A DNA stretch of 64,000 bases, taken from positions 1-64,000 of the forward strand of contig CAJFID010000004.1 of the NCBI GenBank assembly GCA_904380375.1, written 5' to 3'. The notes beneath the pieces are model-generated. The model saw only the letters and a list, made by a program, of their open reading frames with translations, searched no databases and had not been told where the DNA came from. The translations under genes and the position numbers were made by a program. Source of the DNA: Avimonas intestinalis. Its GTDB lineage: Bacteria > Bacillota > Clostridia > Oscillospirales > Acutalibacteraceae. Of this stretch, positions 1-8,662 are shown piece by piece; position 1 is the stretch's first letter, and each line of letters begins with the position of its first letter.

Positions 1-636
1 TACGCTGCGCCGGAACAACGAAGAGGAGAAGCCGACTGTACCTGTGACATTTATGGTCTTGGAAAGACGATGGAGATACTGGTGGGAGGAAGAATGCGCG
101 CAGGCAGAAAGTTGGGAAAAATTATCAGAAAATGTCAGAGGCCTCAGAAAGAACGGCGTTACCAGAGCTGCCGTGAGTTGGGAAGGGAGCTTGGGCGTTT
201 GAATGAGAGAAAGAGACATCATTTCTGGATTGTCCTTTTGGGACTGCTGGGAGGAATTCTGGCGGGGCGGACTTTGGTTGTCCAGACAGTCAGAGAGGAG
301 AATGTACAGCCAGAGGAGGTGAACGTACAGGAAGATTTCCTGGACCGTTATACAAAGATACAAGATCAGATTCATAAGGGGATGCTCATGGAGGAAGGAC
401 AGGCACGCAGGCTGGTCTTTCGGCAGAGCGAGAAAGAACTGAAAGAACTTCTGGATGCGGCAAAGAGTGTCAGGGAAAAAATCTGGCTGCATTTATCTTT
501 GGCACGGGTGTGCCGGGAACAAAATAAGGAGAAAGAAGCCGTTTTTCCCGGCATCCGGCTAGCCCCTGCCCCCGGATCCCCCCAGCGTTTACGGGAAGGC
601 GCCAAGCCGCGCTTTCCGAAAAAAGGAACACCGTAA
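1..636 (+). CDS. Ser/Thr protein kinase, 3' fragment (5' end outside window, 3' end replaced)
   Basis: Reading from base 1 the frame gives the end of a eukaryotic-type kinase activation segment (YAAPEQ), then DIYGLGKTMEIL (the usual D-x-Y-S-L-G helix of the C-lobe) and a closing C-lobe helix with ERRYQSCREL. A basic stretch and one membrane segment (HFWIVLLGLLGGILAG, about bases 225-275) follow, then a charged extracellular helix region. This order, kinase, membrane span, sensor or TPR-like region, is typical of membrane Ser/Thr kinases of Firmicutes. The native sequence appears to stop near base 540. After that the base composition jumps to high GC and the frame runs on through unrelated residues to a TAA at 634-636. 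The first half-kilobase has clearly lower GC and different codon use from everything downstream. Confidence 0.7.
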   Translation, partial: YAAPEQRRGEADCTCDIYGLGKTMEILVGGRMRAGRKLGKIIRKCQRPQKERRYQSCRELGRELGRLNERKRHHFWIVLLGLLGGILAGRTLVVQTVREENVQPEEVNVQEDFLDRYTKIQDQIHKGMLMEEGQARRLVFRQSEKELKELLDAAKSVREKIWLHLSLARVCREQNKEKEAVFPGIRLAPAPGSPQRLREGAKPRFPKKGTP

Positions 637-642
637 ATCCCA

Positions 643-672
643 TTGACAGCGCGCCCGCTTTCCCCCTATAAT
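643..672 (+). promoter_or_regulatory. Sigma-A promoter for the proline-rich membrane protein
   Basis: TTGACA at 643-648 and TATAAT at 667-672, both perfect, with an 18-base spacer. It lies about 75 bases upstream of the ATG at 746. Confidence 0.85.
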
Positions 673-745
673 AAAGGCAGCCCGGATCGGGCCGGCCCTG
701 CCGCGGCAATAGGCGGGAGCCGTCTTTTAAAGCGAGGTTAGAACT

Positions 746-1678
746 ATGCAGCAACCGGTTGTCCCCCCGTCGGGCGGAGCGCCCGGCTATTACCCGCCCC
801 CCGTCCCGGCCGCCCCGGCGGCCAAGCCCACAGGCGCTTCCTACCTGCTCGGCTTCCTGGGCGCGCTCCTGGGCGCGCTGGTCGGCGCCATCCCCTGGTT
901 TATTGTCAGCACCTTTTTCCATTTCTTCGTGGGCTGGCTGGGGTTTGTGGTCGGCCTGGCGTCCTTCTTCGGCTACAAGCTGTTCAAGGGGGCCAAGAAC
1001 CTCCCCTTTGCGATGGTGTGCATCATCGTCCTGTCGATCCTGTCGATCTGCCTGGCCGAATTCGTCGGCTATGCCGTGTTCGTACATCAGGAGCTGGAGG
1101 AGATCCTCGCAAGCTATGGGATCACGTCGGCCATCCCCCTTTCCGTAACGCTGGAGTCCACCATTGAGGTGCTGACCTCCCCGGATGTGATCGGCGAGGC
1201 GGTGGGCAACCTGGTGATCGGCCTGGTCATCGCCGTGCTGGGCATTGTTGCCGTCCGCCGGCAGATTTTCGTCTATACACAGGCGGGCGCGCCGGCGTAT
1301 CCGGAGGCGGGAGGCGTCCCGGCTGCCAATCCCTATGCGCCGGCGGCCCCCTATGCCGGGCAGCCGGTCCCGCCCCAGGCGATGCCGGCCGACCCTGCCG
1401 TCCCGGCACAGGCCAACCCGCAAGCAGCGCCCGTAAACGCGGCCCCTCCGGCACAGGCCGCCTGGCAGAGCCCCGCGGCTCCCGCGACAGCCCCCGTGCC
1501 GGCCCCTCCGGCGGCTTCCGTCATCCCCACGGCGACGGCCGGCGTCTCTCAGCCGGAAGCGCCGTCCGGCGGCATCCCGCCGGTGCCCCCGGCGCCCTCG
1601 GTCGCCCCGTTCGGGCAGGCGGAAACGGCCGCCCCGCAGGAGACGGACGCCCATCCGGATCCAACGGCGAACCCGTAA
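746..1678 (+). CDS. Proline/alanine-rich multi-pass membrane protein of unknown function
   Basis: 310 residues. The protein starts with a short Pro/Gly/Tyr-rich stretch, then has about four hydrophobic segments (roughly residues 30-52, 55-72, 85-108 and 150-170), then a 130-residue tail made almost only of Pro, Ala, Val and Gln. Such tails are usually disordered. I recognise no catalytic motif. Start chosen at the ATG after a GCGAGG-like ribosome site. It has its own strong promoter and terminator, so it is probably a single-gene unit convergent with dnaJ. The overall plan resembles the Pro-rich membrane proteins often annotated as DUF domains in Clostridia, but no family assignment is safe. 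Confidence 0.75.
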   Translation: MQQPVVPPSGGAPGYYPPPVPAAPAAKPTGASYLLGFLGALLGALVGAIPWFIVSTFFHFFVGWLGFVVGLASFFGYKLFKGAKNLPFAMVCIIVLSILSICLAEFVGYAVFVHQELEEILASYGITSAIPLSVTLESTIEVLTSPDVIGEAVGNLVIGLVIAVLGIVAVRRQIFVYTQAGAPAYPEAGGVPAANPYAPAAPYAGQPVPPQAMPADPAVPAQANPQAAPVNAAPPAQAAWQSPAAPATAPVPAPPAASVIPTATAGVSQPEAPSGGIPPVPPAPSVAPFGQAETAAPQETDAHPDPTANP

Positions 1679-1702
1679 GCCGCGCCGGCATTTACCCGTA
1701 AA

Positions 1703-1736
1703 AAATCCCGCCGCAAGTTTCCTTGCGGCGGGATTT
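1703..1736 (+). terminator. Rho-independent terminator between convergent genes
   Basis: 15-bp stem (AAATCCCGCCGCAAG with CTTGCGGCGGGATTT) and a 4-base loop. A- and T-rich flanks on both sides allow it to work in both directions, serving the membrane-protein gene and possibly the end of the dnaJ operon. Confidence 0.8.
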
Positions 1737-1887
1737 CGTTTGTCTGCTTCCGGGCCACTACGCTGCCCGTTGTACTGGTGTTCTGACGATTCCAGCGGAG
1801 GAAGCGCCTCCCCGCCGGCAGCAGCCGTCCGCGGAAGGGAAGCCACGCCCGCCGGGGGGCTGCCGCGCCGAAGGGCCGGCGGATTTT

Positions 1888-3024
1888 TTACGAGTTGAAC
1901 GCGTCCCGGATCTTGTCAAAGAATCTGCGGCGCTTGGGATAATTTTTCTCCTCGCAGGCCTCCTCAAACTGGCTGAGGAGGCGCTTCTGCTCGGCGGTCA
2001 GCCGCTGAGGCACCTCAATCGTCACCTTGACGATCTGGTCGCCCCGGCCCCGGCCGTTGATGTAGGGGATCCCTTTGCCCTTGAGGCGGAAGGTATCGCC
2101 GGGCTGGGTGCCCTCCTTAATGGTATAATCCACCTTGCCGTCCAGCGTGGGGATCGACACCTCCGCGCCCAGCGCCGCCTGGGAGAATTTGAGGGGCAGC
2201 TCATACCAGACGTCAAAGCCTTCCCGCTCAAACAGCGGATGGGGCCGCACCGAAACCGCGATCTGCAGGTCGCCCGCCGGGCCCCCGTTGGTCCCGGCAT
2301 TGCCCTTGCCGCGGATGCTGATGACCTGCCCGTCGTCAATGCCGGCGGGGATATTGATCCCCACGGTGGCCGGCTTGCGGACATGCCCGGTGCCGTTGCA
2401 GGCGCGGCAGGGGGTGTCGATGACCGTCCCCCGGCCGTGGCAGCGGGAGCAGGCCGTCTGGGTCTGGATCACGCCGAAGGGGGTGCGCTGCTGCCGGCGC
2501 TCCTGCCCGGTGCCGTTGCAGTTCGGGCAGGTTTTGGGATGGGTGCCCTTGGCCGCGCCCGAGCCGCCGCACTCGTCGCAGGCGACCACCGCGCGGACCT
2601 CCACCTGCTTCTTGCAGCCGCGGGCCGCCTCCTCAAACGAGATGGCCACCGACGCGGAAATGTCGGTGCCCCGCCGGGGGGCGTTTGGATTGGAACGCCC
2701 GGCCCCTCCCCCAAAGAAGGAGGAGAAGATGTCGCCAAGGTCGATATCCATATTGTCAAAGCCGTACCCGCCGTAGCCGCCGGCGCCGAAATTCGGGTCG
2801 ACGCCCGCCTGCCCGTACTGGTCGTACCGCGCCTTCTTCTGCGGGTCGGACAGCACCTCGTAGGCCTCGTTGACCTCCTTGAATTTCGCCTCGGCCTGCT
2901 TATCCCCCGGGTTCAGGTCCGGGTGGTATTTCTTCGCCATCTGGCGGTACGCCTTTTTGATCTCGTCCTCGGAAGCCCCCTTCTGGAGCCCCAGCACCTC
3001 GTAATAATCCCGTTTATCGGCCAT
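1888..3024 (-). CDS. dnaJ: Chaperone protein DnaJ
   Basis: 378 residues. Cochaperone that stimulates DnaK ATPase and delivers unfolded clients in the cytoplasm. The J domain spans residues 1-70 with HPD at 34-36 and is followed by a Gly/Phe/Tyr-rich linker. The zinc domain has four CxxCxGxG repeats (CDECGGSG, CPNCNGTG, CSRCHGRG, CRACNGTG), then the two C-terminal client-binding beta domains. Start chosen at ATG (MADKRDYYEVLG), ten bases after GGAAAGG; a TTG three codons earlier is less likely. Last gene of the hrcA-grpE-dnaK-dnaJ operon, separated from dnaK by about 230 bases holding a hairpin. Confidence 0.97.
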   Translation of the reverse strand: MADKRDYYEVLGLQKGASEDEIKKAYRQMAKKYHPDLNPGDKQAEAKFKEVNEAYEVLSDPQKKARYDQYGQAGVDPNFGAGGYGGYGFDNMDIDLGDIFSSFFGGGAGRSNPNAPRRGTDISASVAISFEEAARGCKKQVEVRAVVACDECGGSGAAKGTHPKTCPNCNGTGQERRQQRTPFGVIQTQTACSRCHGRGTVIDTPCRACNGTGHVRKPATVGINIPAGIDDGQVISIRGKGNAGTNGGPAGDLQIAVSVRPHPLFEREGFDVWYELPLKFSQAALGAEVSIPTLDGKVDYTIKEGTQPGDTFRLKGKGIPYINGRGRGDQIVKVTIEVPQRLTAEQKRLLSQFEEACEEKNYPKRRRFFDKIRDAFNS

Positions 3025-3177
3025 TGTCTTCAAACCTTTCCGTCGGACAGCCCCCGTTCCGCCAGGGGCTGCGGTCCGCGATCAAATATGCTCCCCGCCC
3101 AACTGCGGCGTTGCAGGGTAAAGCCGCCTGCGCGGCGGCATCCTCCCGCTTTACTGCAATATGTTTCGGACAGCCCA

Positions 3178-3213
3178 CAGCGTCCGCCGCCCGCAATGGG
3201 ACAGCGGACGCTG
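3178..3213 (-). other. Hairpin in the dnaK-dnaJ gap
   Basis: 10-bp perfect stem (CAGCGTCCGC with GCGGACGCTG) around a 16-base loop, without a clear T tract. It could attenuate or process the transcript between dnaK and dnaJ. The effect is inferred from position only. Confidence 0.4.
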
Positions 3214-3258
3214 CCGTTTCTCATGCGCCCTGCGGGGATTTCCCCGCCAAGGCAAGCC

Positions 3259-5088
3259 TTAATGGACCTCGCCGTTATAGTAGCCGTCCTGCCCCTGGCC
3301 GTCTTGGCCCTGGGCATCCGGGCCGGGCGCGCCGCCCTGCCCGCCGTCCTGCGGCGCGGCGTTCTTGTACACCTTTTCGGAAACCTCGTAGAACTTCTTG
3401 GTGAGCTCCTCCTGCTTGGCCTTGATGGCCTCAATATCCTCGCCCTTGAGGGCTTCCTTGAGGGCATCGAGCTTGGCGGTCAGCTCCGTCTTGTCGCCGG
3501 CTTCAATCTTGTCGCCAAGCTCCTCCATCGTCTTCTCGCACTGGTAGACCATCTGGTCGGCGGCATTGCGGGCTTCGACGCCCTCACGGCGCTTCTTGTC
3601 CTCGGCCGCGTACTGCTCGGCCTCCTTGACCGCCTTTTCCACGTCCTCCTTGGACATGTTGGTGTTGGAGGTAATGGTGATCTTCTGCTCGTGGCCGGTG
3701 CCGAGGTCCTTGGCGCTGACGTTGACGATGCCGTTGGCGTCAATATCAAAGGTCACTTCGATCTGCGGCACGCCGCGGCGGGCCGGGGCGATGCCGTCCA
3801 GATGGAACACGCCCAGGGTCTTGTTGTCCTTGGCGAACTCCCGCTCGCCCTGCAGGACATGCACCTCCACCGACGGCTGGTTGTCCGCCGCGGTCGAGAA
3901 AATCTGGCTCTTCTTGGTCGGGATGGTGGTGTTGCGGTCAATGACCTTGGTCATCACGCCGCCCATGGTTTCCACGCCCAGGGACAGGGGGGTGACGTCG
4001 AGCAGCAGCAGGCCCTTCACCTCGCCGCCGAGTACGCCGCCCTGCAGCGCCGCGCCCATGGCGACGCATTCGTCCGGGTTGATGCCCTTAAAGGGCTCCT
4101 GGCCCATGAAATCCTTGATGGCCTCCTGCACCGCCGGGATGCGGGTAGAGCCGCCGACCAGCAGCACCTTGTTGATGTCGTTCTTGGACAGGCCGGAATC
4201 GCTCAGCGCCTGGCGGACTGGGCCCATGGTGGCGTCCACCAGGGAGGAGGTCAGTTCGTTGAACTTGGCGCGGGACAGGGTGAGATCAAGATGCTTCGGG
4301 CCGCTCGCGTCCGCGGTAATGAAGGGCAGGTTGATATTGCTGGTGGTGGAGCCGGACAGCTCAATCTTGGCCTTTTCCGCCGCTTCGCGCAGGCGCTGCA
4401 GCGCCATCTTATCCGCCGACAGGTCAATGCCGCTTTCCTTCTTGAATTCAGCGACCATCCAGTCGATGATCTTCTGGTCAAAATCGTCGCCGCCCAGGCG
4501 GTTGTTACCGGCGGTGGCCAGCACCTCCTGTACGCCGTCGCCCATCTCTATGATCGACACGTCAAAGGTGCCGCCGCCCAGGTCGTACACCATGACCTTC
4601 TGCTCGTTGCCCTTGTCAATGCCGTAGGCCAGCGCCGCGGCGGTCGGCTCGTTGATGATCCGCTTGACGTCAAGGCCCGCGATCTTGCCCGCGTCCTTGG
4701 TCGCCTGGCGCTGCGCGTCGGTAAAGTAGGCCGGCACCGTGATGACCGCTTCGGTCACCTTGTCGCCGAGGTAGGCCTCCGCGTCTGCCTTCAGCTTGGA
4801 CAGGATCATCGCGGAAATCTCCTGCGGGGTAAAGGACTTGCCGTCAATCGTAACGGTGTGGCCGGTGCCCATCTCCCTCTTGATTGAAGAAATGGTACGC
4901 TCCGGGTTGGAAACCGCCTGCTGCTTGGCCACGCGGCCGACGATCCGCTCGCCGTCCTTTTTAAACGCGACGACCGACGGGGTGGTGCGGGCACCCTCTG
5001 CGTTGGGGATGACGACCGCTTCGCCGCCCTCAATCACCGCGACGCAGGAGTTGGTTGTGCCAAGGTCAATGCCGATAATCTTTGCCAT
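3259..5088 (-). CDS. dnaK: Chaperone protein DnaK (Hsp70)
   Basis: 609 residues, normal for the family. ATP-dependent chaperone of the cytoplasm. The N-terminal ATPase begins with the phosphate-1 loop IGIDLGTTNSCVAV, has the phosphate-2 motif VYDLGGGTFDVSI near residue 170, and lacks the extra insert of proteobacterial DnaK, as in other Firmicutes. The substrate-binding domain and helical lid follow. The C-terminus is a Gly/Gln/Asp-rich tail that ends in GEVH rather than the usual EEVD-like sequence. AGAAAGGA ribosome site. Third gene of the operon, 139 bases after grpE. Confidence 0.98.
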   Translation of the reverse strand: MAKIIGIDLGTTNSCVAVIEGGEAVVIPNAEGARTTPSVVAFKKDGERIVGRVAKQQAVSNPERTISSIKREMGTGHTVTIDGKSFTPQEISAMILSKLKADAEAYLGDKVTEAVITVPAYFTDAQRQATKDAGKIAGLDVKRIINEPTAAALAYGIDKGNEQKVMVYDLGGGTFDVSIIEMGDGVQEVLATAGNNRLGGDDFDQKIIDWMVAEFKKESGIDLSADKMALQRLREAAEKAKIELSGSTTSNINLPFITADASGPKHLDLTLSRAKFNELTSSLVDATMGPVRQALSDSGLSKNDINKVLLVGGSTRIPAVQEAIKDFMGQEPFKGINPDECVAMGAALQGGVLGGEVKGLLLLDVTPLSLGVETMGGVMTKVIDRNTTIPTKKSQIFSTAADNQPSVEVHVLQGEREFAKDNKTLGVFHLDGIAPARRGVPQIEVTFDIDANGIVNVSAKDLGTGHEQKITITSNTNMSKEDVEKAVKEAEQYAAEDKKRREGVEARNAADQMVYQCEKTMEELGDKIEAGDKTELTAKLDALKEALKGEDIEAIKAKQEELTKKFYEVSEKVYKNAAPQDGGQGGAPGPDAQGQDGQGQDGYYNGEVH

Positions 5089-5227
5089 AATCCATCGTTC
5101 CTTTCTGTATCCGCCGCAGGCGGCTTGCCCTCCTCCGCGGCTGAACCCTGTTTCGTATCTCTATTTTGTAAATAATTGGGTTATCTATACTTTTTGTAAT
5201 CAACCGGTACGGTACCTATCCCGCCGG

Positions 5228-5815
5228 CTAATTGGCCACCTTGACCATCGCGGGCCGGACCACCCGGCCGTCCACCTTATAGCCCTTCTGGAACATCTCG
5301 GTCACGGTATCCGGTTCCACGCCGTCCGCGTCCTCCCGCATCACCGCGTGGTGGATTTCGGGGTCAAAGGGCGCGCCTTGGGCGTCAATCGCCTCCAGCC
5401 CCTGGGAAGCCAGCAGCTCCTGCAGCTGCCGGATGGTCATATCCACGCCCTTTTTGTATTCGTCGCCGGCAGGGGCGGCCACCGCCCGCTCCAGGTTATC
5501 CAGGGCCGGCAGGAGCGCCTTGAGGGTTTCCGCTTTGACAAAGGAGCCCAGCTGCGCCTTCTCCTGCTCCGTGCGGCGTTTGTAGTTCGCGTATTCCGCC
5601 AGCATCCGCTGGTATTGGTCTTTCTGCTCGTCCAGCTGCTTGTGCAGGACCTCCAGCTCCGCTTGCAGGACGGCGGTTTCGTCCTTCTTTTTCGGCTTAG
5701 ATGCCTTTTCCTTTTTGGGGTCTTTCGGCTTTTCCTCGGTTTTTTCCGCAGCCGTTTCCCCCGCGGCCTCCGCCGGCTCCTGCGCCGGGGCGGCCTGCTC
5801 CTTCTCCTGATCCAT
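5228..5815 (-). CDS. grpE: Nucleotide exchange factor GrpE
   Basis: 195 residues. Releases ADP from DnaK. The first 65 residues are acidic and lysine-rich low-complexity sequence, then a long coiled coil (about residues 65-125) and the C-terminal beta domain with the family motif ending in GYKVDGRVVRPAMVKVAN. Start placed at MDQEKEQ because GGGAGG lies upstream at good spacing. An ATG ten codons earlier has no ribosome site. It lies between hrcA and dnaK in the usual class I heat-shock order. Confidence 0.95.
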   Translation of the reverse strand: MDQEKEQAAPAQEPAEAAGETAAEKTEEKPKDPKKEKASKPKKKDETAVLQAELEVLHKQLDEQKDQYQRMLAEYANYKRRTEQEKAQLGSFVKAETLKALLPALDNLERAVAAPAGDEYKKGVDMTIRQLQELLASQGLEAIDAQGAPFDPEIHHAVMREDADGVEPDTVTEMFQKGYKVDGRVVRPAMVKVAN

Positions 5816-5886
5816 CTGGCCGGGAACCTCCCTTACCTTTATCATAAAATCGCTGTCAAACCGCAGCGCCTTATCCTATGCCGGCG

Positions 5887-6957
5887 CTATTGCGGAGTAT
5901 CGCCGGAACCGGCCGGCGGGGGGGCGTCCCCGTCGCGGATGATCTCATCCAACAGTTTGCCAACCGCCTTTGCAAAATATTCCAGCCGGGGGATCGCGGC
6001 GGCGTAATTCATCCGCACCGGCCCGATAATCCCGATCGAGCCGTCCGGGCGCCCGCCGAGGGTATACCGGGTGACGATCAGGCTGGAGCCGTCCAGCTCC
6101 GGGCGCTCGCTTTCGCTGCCCAGTACCACCCGCAGCCCGCGCGGCATCGCGCTCAGCAGGCCGGCCAGCAGCTCCCGCCTAGCCAGGAAATCCAGCAGGT
6201 CGCGCGCCCTCCCGGGGTCGTAATCCGGGTGACGCAGCAGGTTGAGCTGCCCCGAAAGGCGCACCTCCGCTTCGGCCGATTCCTGCACCAGCTCGTAAAA
6301 AGCGGTCAACGCCGGGGCGCACAGCAGCCCGTCCTCCCCCAGCGCGGCCATCAGGCTCTGCACCTGCGGCAGGCTGACCTCCGTCAGTTCCGCCCCGCCG
6401 AACCCGGCCGACAGGGCTTTGGAAAGCCGTTCCAGCGTTTCATCGCCGACGTCCCGGTCAAAGCGGCACACGCGGGTGCGCAAAACCCCCGACCCGGTCA
6501 TCAGCAGCAGGGCCACCATGCGGGAGGACGCCCGCAGCACCTCAATCCGCCGGATATACGCGGCCTGCCCCGCCGGGGTGGTCGTCACCGCCGCGCAGCC
6601 GGTGGTCTGGGCCAGCGCCTGGGACGCTTCCTCAATCAGCCGCTCCGGGTCGCCCGATGCGCTCGACAGCAGGCTGTCGATATCCTTGCGGTCCGCTTCG
6701 GACAACGCCTGCCGGTGCATTAGCCGGTCAATATACAGGCGAAAGGCCTTGGCGGTCGGGATCCGCCCGGCCGAAGTGTGCGGCTGCTCCAGGTAGCCCA
6801 TGGCGGAAAGCTCCGCCATTTCGTTGCGGATGGTCGCGGAAGAGACGGCGTTGTCCAGCATTTCCACCAGCGCTTTGGACCCCACCGGTTCCCCGGTGCG
6901 GATATATGCGTCAATCACGGCGGTAAGGATCTTTTGCTTGCGTTCGCCGAGTTCCAT
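5887..6957 (-). CDS. hrcA: Heat-inducible transcription repressor HrcA
   Basis: 356 residues. Binds CIRCE operators and is kept active by GroEL. An N-terminal winged helix (residues 1-75, with VSSATIRNEMAELSAMGYL as recognition region and HTSAGRIPT after it) is followed by a GAF-like middle and C-terminal domain ending near IGIIGPVRMNYAAAIP. Start chosen at MELGERKQ because AAAGGG is ten bases upstream; the ATG three codons earlier sits directly on that site. First gene of its operon, directly behind a perfect CIRCE, so it represses itself and grpE-dnaK-dnaJ. Confidence 0.95.
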   Translation of the reverse strand: MELGERKQKILTAVIDAYIRTGEPVGSKALVEMLDNAVSSATIRNEMAELSAMGYLEQPHTSAGRIPTAKAFRLYIDRLMHRQALSEADRKDIDSLLSSASGDPERLIEEASQALAQTTGCAAVTTTPAGQAAYIRRIEVLRASSRMVALLLMTGSGVLRTRVCRFDRDVGDETLERLSKALSAGFGGAELTEVSLPQVQSLMAALGEDGLLCAPALTAFYELVQESAEAEVRLSGQLNLLRHPDYDPGRARDLLDFLARRELLAGLLSAMPRGLRVVLGSESERPELDGSSLIVTRYTLGGRPDGSIGIIGPVRMNYAAAIPRLEYFAKAVGKLLDEIIRDGDAPPPAGSGDTPQ

Positions 6958-6990
6958 GCTTGCCATCCCTTTCTGAAGACTCCCCTGTAC

Positions 6991-7010
6991 GGGTGCTAAT
7001 GGGTGCTAAT
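6991..7010. repeat. Two direct half-site copies GGGTGCTAAT beside CIRCE
   Basis: GGGTGCTAAT occurs twice back to back at 6991-7000 and 7001-7010. Each differs from the CIRCE half-site GAGTGCTAA by one base. They lie between the CIRCE and the hrcA start. HrcA binding there is only inferred. Confidence 0.6.
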
Positions 7011-7022
7011 TTTTCGCCGGTG

Positions 7023-7049
7023 TTAGCACTCTTGTTCATCGAGTGCTAA
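7023..7049. promoter_or_regulatory. CIRCE operator (HrcA binding site)
   Basis: TTAGCACTC, nine bases, GAGTGCTAA: an exact match to the consensus inverted repeat. It lies just downstream of the -10 of the hrcA promoter, where bound HrcA would block initiation or early elongation. Confidence 0.97.
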
Positions 7050-7057
7050 CACCATAT

Positions 7058-7086
7058 AATTTACCATCCTTGACCTTCGGTGTCAA
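7058..7086 (-). promoter_or_regulatory. Promoter of the hrcA operon
   Basis: On the minus strand TTGACA (7086-7081), 17-base spacer, TAAATT (7063-7058), followed within ten bases by CIRCE. Confidence 0.75.
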
Positions 7087-7287
7087 GGGGCGTTTGTGAA
7101 CCTTTTGTTAAATCGGCATTTTGGCTTTTTCCTCCCTATGATGTCGGCCGGCCGTGTCAAAAAAGACGTACCATCATGCAAAGAGGAAGCGGAAGATTAT
7201 ATATTGTATGCATAATAGTATTTTACACATTTGTACCATTTGCTGATTTCGTGCGAAATTTATCTGAGGAATTCAGCGTTTTATGGA

Positions 7288-7316
7288 TTGCAGTCTTCCA
7301 CTTGACCGGATATAAT
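7288..7316 (+). promoter_or_regulatory. Promoter of the 88-residue conserved protein
   Basis: TTGCAG at 7288-7293, 17-base spacer, TATAAT at 7311-7316. It lies 69 bases upstream of the ATG. Confidence 0.7.
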
Positions 7317-7384
7317 AAGAGAGTAGCAGAAGAGCTGCAAATGTATTGGATAGGATGTCCCCTGTTGAAAGGAGCGATTGGATT

Positions 7385-7651
7385 ATGGCCCAAGGTTTAA
7401 CCATCCACGACTTTGATTTTGGAAAACTGATTGCTTTTGCACAGTCGGCCAAGGGAGATGTGTACCTGAAAACCGCCGACGGCGACGTGCTGAACCTGAA
7501 GAGCAAGCTCACCCAGCTGCTCGCGCTGAACGGAACAATCGACTGGGGCAATATCGGCGAAGCGGTTGTCATCTGCAACAATCCTGAGGATGAAACCCGG
7601 CTGTTCCGCCTGAACCTGTATGGTCCCGACGGCGAAACGGAAAAGAAATAA
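7385..7651 (+). CDS. Small conserved protein of unknown function
   Basis: 88 residues, MAQGLTIHDFDFGKLIAFAQ onward. Acidic, no signal peptide, no membrane segment and no cysteine cluster. Start chosen at ATG 7385 after AAAGGAG. It has its own promoter and a strong terminator, which suggests a well-expressed single gene. From memory, similar short proteins occur in Oscillospiraceae genomes with no proven role, sometimes under misleading enzyme names. I assign no function. Confidence 0.75.
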   Translation: MAQGLTIHDFDFGKLIAFAQSAKGDVYLKTADGDVLNLKSKLTQLLALNGTIDWGNIGEAVVICNNPEDETRLFRLNLYGPDGETEKK

Positions 7652-7690
7652 GCTGTCCTTTGCGCATGAGCCGGGCCTCCCGCCCGCTGT

Positions 7691-7724
7691 AAAATAGGCG
7701 CCGCTGAATGCGGCGCCTATTTTT
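7691..7724 (+). terminator. Terminator after the 88-residue protein gene
   Basis: 14-bp stem (AAAATAGGCGCCGC with GCGGCGCCTATTTT), 5-base loop, T tract. Symmetric, so usable from the opposite strand too. Confidence 0.85.
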
Positions 7725-7805
7725 GTTTCCTGAGGGCGGCGGCACGGGCTCCCGCTTTATCCGTACACAGCCAAGCGTACGGGAACCAGCCCCTGCGGGA
7801 AAGCC

Positions 7806-8459
7806 TTACTCCGGGAGGTTGGTGTCAGCCGTACCCGGCCTCGGGTTGCCCGCATCCCCAGCTTTGGATCCGGCGGGCGCCTTTGCCGCCCCTCTTCTCC
7901 GGCTTTTGGTTTTTCCCCGGCCCTTCCCGCCGGCTGCTTTGGCCCGCAGAGCGTCTGCAAGGAGCAGGATCAAGCCTGCGGCGAACAAAAGCCAAAGGGC
8001 CGCCGCTACGAGCGTGAGATGGTGCTCCTGCAAAAAATAACGGTAGCTGTACCCGGTATGGCCGCCGACCCAGTGATAGACTTTCTCGCCGGCCTCATAG
8101 GAAATCACCGGCGTCCATACTTCAATAAAACAGGAAAGAAGATAAAACAGAAAATTTCCCAGCAAGCCGAAGGCGGCGACGCATATAGCCACGACTCTCC
8201 GTTCCCTTCGGCCGGCGGCTTCCTCCGTCCTTTTCACGGCGGGCACGTCCCGGTCGCTTTGGTAATCGTCGTTGAGCAGGTAATCCGCGGTAACGCCGAA
8301 CAGCCGGCTGAGCTGCCACACGTTAGCGGCTTCCGGCTGCGCCGTCCCCTTCTCCCAGCGGGACACCGCCTGTCTGGAAACATACAGCTTTTCCGCCAGT
8401 TCTTCCTGTGAAAGGCCGTTTTCCCGGCGCAGGCTCCGTATTTTTTCCGCCAGTTTCAT
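7806..8459 (-). CDS. XRE-family regulator with membrane-anchored C-terminal half
   Basis: 217 residues. Residues 1-65 form a classic helix-turn-helix (LSQEELAEKLYVSRQAVSRW). The middle and C-terminal parts carry two hydrophobic segments (VVAICVAAFGLLGNFLFYLL and LTLVAAALWLLFAAGLILLL) separated by an outside loop, then a basic tail. This HTH plus membrane domain layout is common in Firmicutes and suggests a regulator that senses the membrane or a partner protein. Start at MKLAEKIRSL after GGAGGGG; an upstream in-frame extension lacks a ribosome site. No obvious partner gene adjoins it. Confidence 0.85.
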   Translation of the reverse strand: MKLAEKIRSLRRENGLSQEELAEKLYVSRQAVSRWEKGTAQPEAANVWQLSRLFGVTADYLLNDDYQSDRDVPAVKRTEEAAGRRERRVVAICVAAFGLLGNFLFYLLSCFIEVWTPVISYEAGEKVYHWVGGHTGYSYRYFLQEHHLTLVAAALWLLFAAGLILLLADALRAKAAGGKGRGKTKSRRRGAAKAPAGSKAGDAGNPRPGTADTNLPE

Positions 8460-8662
8460 AGAGCATCCCCTCCTTTGTTTTGACGTTTTCAGTGTAGCAT
8501 TTTTTGCCCGCAAGCACTACCACTTTGCCTTTACATCCCCGCAACAGAACGTTACATTGTAAAAAAGCGGCCGCCCGCCCTCTGCAAAAGGGCCAAGCAG
8601 GCCGCTCCTCCCTCCCGACGCCGCAGGGAGGGAGGGTCATAGCGGATCCGCGCGCCTCCGGC

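Noticed and set aside
470..1846. 458-codon open frame on the minus strand opposite the proline-rich protein
   Set aside because: It spans unrelated plus-strand coding and a terminator, has Arg/Gly-rich composition typical of the antisense of GC-rich genes, and no ribosome site.
1723..4887. 1054-codon plus-strand frame opposite dnaK and dnaJ
   Set aside because: Antisense shadow of two certain genes; Leu/Val/Gly-rich pattern and no start signal.
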